DNA of 13,987 nt from Acidobacteriota bacterium (lineage in GTDB: Bacteria; Actinomycetota; Actinomycetes; Actinomycetales; Micrococcaceae), in NCBI GenBank assembly GCA_019352125.1, contig JABBNV010000038.1, positions 2,301-16,287 on the forward strand. The letters run 5' to 3'. The notes under the pieces were generated by a model. That model saw nothing but the letters and a program-made list of their open reading frames with translations, was not told the DNA's origin and did no database searches. Position numbers and translations under genes: made by a program. Position 1 is the stretch's first letter. Each line of letters opens with the position of its first letter. Shown here in pieces: positions 12,928 through 13,987 of the stretch.

Positions 12928-13892
12928 CACGGCCAGGGCCCCTTGGGCTGACGGGGTTTCCACGACACGGGGCAGCAGCTGGCCTGGCCCCGCTGGGAGC
13001 CGCCGAGCGCGAAGAACTCGCTGCCGCCGTCGAACTTTTGGCTGGAAAGCGCCTGGCCATTCTCACTGGGGCCGGTCTCAGCACAGATTCTGGAATTCCG
13101 GACTATCGGGGCCCATCCGCCGTGCCACGCTCTCCCATGACGTATCAGCAGTTTGTGGGCGATGCCGCGCTGCGCCAGCGGTACTGGGCCCGTAACCAAC
13201 TGGGATGGAAGCAATTGCGGCGAGCTTCACCAAATGCCGGGCACCATGCCGTGGCGCGCCTTGAGCGAAGCGCTCTGACGGCCGGCGTGATTACGCAAAA
13301 TGTTGATCGGCTGCATCAGGAGGCCGGATCAGAAAACGTGGTTGACCTGCATGGGCGGTTTGACCAGGTGGTGTGTTTGCAGTGCAAATCCGTCTTTTCG
13401 CGGGAGCACATTGCGGCTCGGTTGGCGGACGCAAATCCGGCCTTCGCCGAACGCGCGGCAGCTTTGGGCCCCATTGACCAGGGCCCTGACGCGGATGCTG
13501 ATCTGGAGTCGGCAGAACTCATTGCAGACTTCATTGTTAGCGGCTGCGAAGTCTGTGGCGGCATGCTGAAACCGGATTTCGTCTTCTTCGGGGAAAATGT
13601 ACCGGCGTACAGGGTGCAGCGCGCGTTTGCCATCCAGAATGATGCTGACGCTCTAGTGGTGGCTGGCTCCTCATTGACGGTGATGAGCGGGCTGCGATTC
13701 CCTCGCGAAATGGTGCGGCGCGGGCTTCCTGTAGTGCTGATCAACCGGGGTGAAACCCGCGGCGATGCGTTGGCAACCCTCAAGCTGGATCTTGGTGTGA
13801 GTGAGGCGTTAACGCATCTGGCCGAGTCCCTTGCCCCGCACAACACAACAGCTGACGCAGCTCACAGTGCGCTCAGTTCGCCAGAATCGTGA
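12924..13892 (+). CDS. NAD-dependent protein deacylase, class II (SIRT4-like) sirtuin
   Basis: Sirtuins remove acyl groups from lysines while consuming NAD. The 322-residue protein has LTGAGLSTDSGIPDYRG (47-63), TQNVDRLHQEAG (124-135), the catalytic histidine H143 in DLHG, two zinc CxxC pairs (C151/C154 and C208/C211), KPDFVFFGE (216-224), GSSL (248-251) and INRG (273-276). STDSGIPDYRG and the long gap of about 53 residues between the CxxC pairs point to class II. There is a 40-residue N-terminal lead without recognisable domains. The start ATG overlaps the ahpE stop, so the three genes form one coupled operon. No intrinsic terminator follows before the tRNA. Deacetylase versus another deacylase or ADP-ribosyltransferase activity cannot be decided from sequence. 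Confidence 0.93.
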   Translation: MTRPGPLGLTGFPRHGAAAGLAPLGAAEREELAAAVELLAGKRLAILTGAGLSTDSGIPDYRGPSAVPRSPMTYQQFVGDAALRQRYWARNQLGWKQLRRASPNAGHHAVARLERSALTAGVITQNVDRLHQEAGSENVVDLHGRFDQVVCLQCKSVFSREHIAARLADANPAFAERAAALGPIDQGPDADADLESAELIADFIVSGCEVCGGMLKPDFVFFGENVPAYRVQRAFAIQNDADALVVAGSSLTVMSGLRFPREMVRRGLPVVLINRGETRGDALATLKLDLGVSEALTHLAESLAPHNTTADAAHSALSSPES

Positions 13893-13901
13893 TTCATCCG
13901 G

Positions 13902-13907
13902 TAAAGT
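13902..13907 (+). promoter_or_regulatory. Possible -10 element of the tRNA-Val gene
   Basis: TAAAGT fits the TANNNT pattern and lies 44 bases before the tRNA 5' end, allowing a short leader. The -35 region is poor (TTCGCC, 19-base spacer). The sirtuin ends at 13892, so a separate tRNA promoter is expected in this short gap. Confidence 0.3.
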
Positions 13908-13950
13908 AATCTCTCGTTGCTGAGGGCGGAAATGCTCCTTGGAGACGAAG

Positions 13951-13987
13951 GGGCCTTTAGCTCAGCTGGTAGAGCGCCACGTTTACA
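13951..13987 (+). tRNA. tRNA-Val (anticodon UAC), 5' half, cut by the window edge
   Basis: The segment folds as the first half of a tRNA: acceptor strand GGGCCTT, T8 A9, D stem GCTC/GAGC around AGCTGGTA with the invariant GG, G26, anticodon-stem strand CCACG, and then the loop beginning TTTACA. With T33 at 13983 the anticodon is TAC (13984-13986), which reads valine GUA codons. The 3' half, including the T arm, is outside the window, so pairing of the acceptor and anticodon stems cannot be checked. Confidence 0.9.

Noticed and set aside
13951..13987. tRNA gene at the window edge as an integration site of an island
   Set aside because: Genes before it are ordinary core genes with no integrase or repeat of the tRNA end; what lies beyond the edge cannot be seen.
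1..13987. CRISPR arrays, insertion sequences, toxin-antitoxin pairs or defence genes
   Set aside because: No spaced direct repeats, transposases, terminal inverted repeats or defence domains were seen anywhere; all long genes belong to known housekeeping families.

Overview
The window looks like core chromosome of a high-GC Gram-positive bacterium (Actinomycetota), most likely a member of the Micrococcales close to Arthrobacter or other Micrococcaceae. Three things point there: the protein families DUF3145, DUF3052 and an AhpE-type peroxiredoxin; a discrete type II fatty acid synthase headed by a PucR/FasR-like regulator and the homodimeric E1 AceE; and gene orders shared with Streptomyces and Mycobacterium. 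Base composition is moderate for the group, and GTG starts are common. I see no insertion sequence, prophage, CRISPR array, toxin-antitoxin pair or defence system. This is an ordinary housekeeping region, and its most interesting content is regulatory structure in the junctions between genes.

Layout. (1) Positions 1-3076, plus strand: the 3' part of comM, then dprA overlapping it by four bases, then a hairpin and xerC. This is a DNA-processing and chromosome-maintenance cluster. (2) Positions 3243-3746, plus strand: a DUF3145 gene. It converges on the fatty acid genes and is separated from them by a perfect 50-bp palindrome that should terminate transcription in both directions. (3) Positions 3841-11721, minus strand, in transcription order: aceE (pyruvate to acetyl-CoA), a FasR/MabR-type regulator, fabD, fabH, acpP and fabF. 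Together they link acetyl-CoA supply to initiation and elongation of fatty acids. Clear stem-loops lie between aceE and the regulator, between fabH and acpP, and between acpP and fabF. A 17-bp dyad lies in front of fabD. (4) Positions 12017-13892, plus strand, divergent from aceE: a DUF3052 gene, ahpE and a class II sirtuin, each overlapping the next by four bases, so probably one translationally coupled operon. (5) Position 13951 to the end: the 5' half of a tRNA-Val gene with anticodon UAC, cut by the window edge.

How the genes fit together. AceE makes acetyl-CoA. FabD loads malonyl groups onto ACP, FabH starts chains and FabF extends them. The PucR-type protein is the expected transcriptional regulator of fabD-fabF. 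The divergent operon pairs a one-cysteine peroxidase with an NAD-dependent deacylase and the unknown DUF3052 protein next to the main NADH- and acetyl-CoA-producing enzyme. A functional link is plausible but is inference.

Several starts were set by Shine-Dalgarno position rather than by longest frame: xerC 2187, DUF3145 3243, DUF3052 12017 and the regulator 8907 (the last uncertain).
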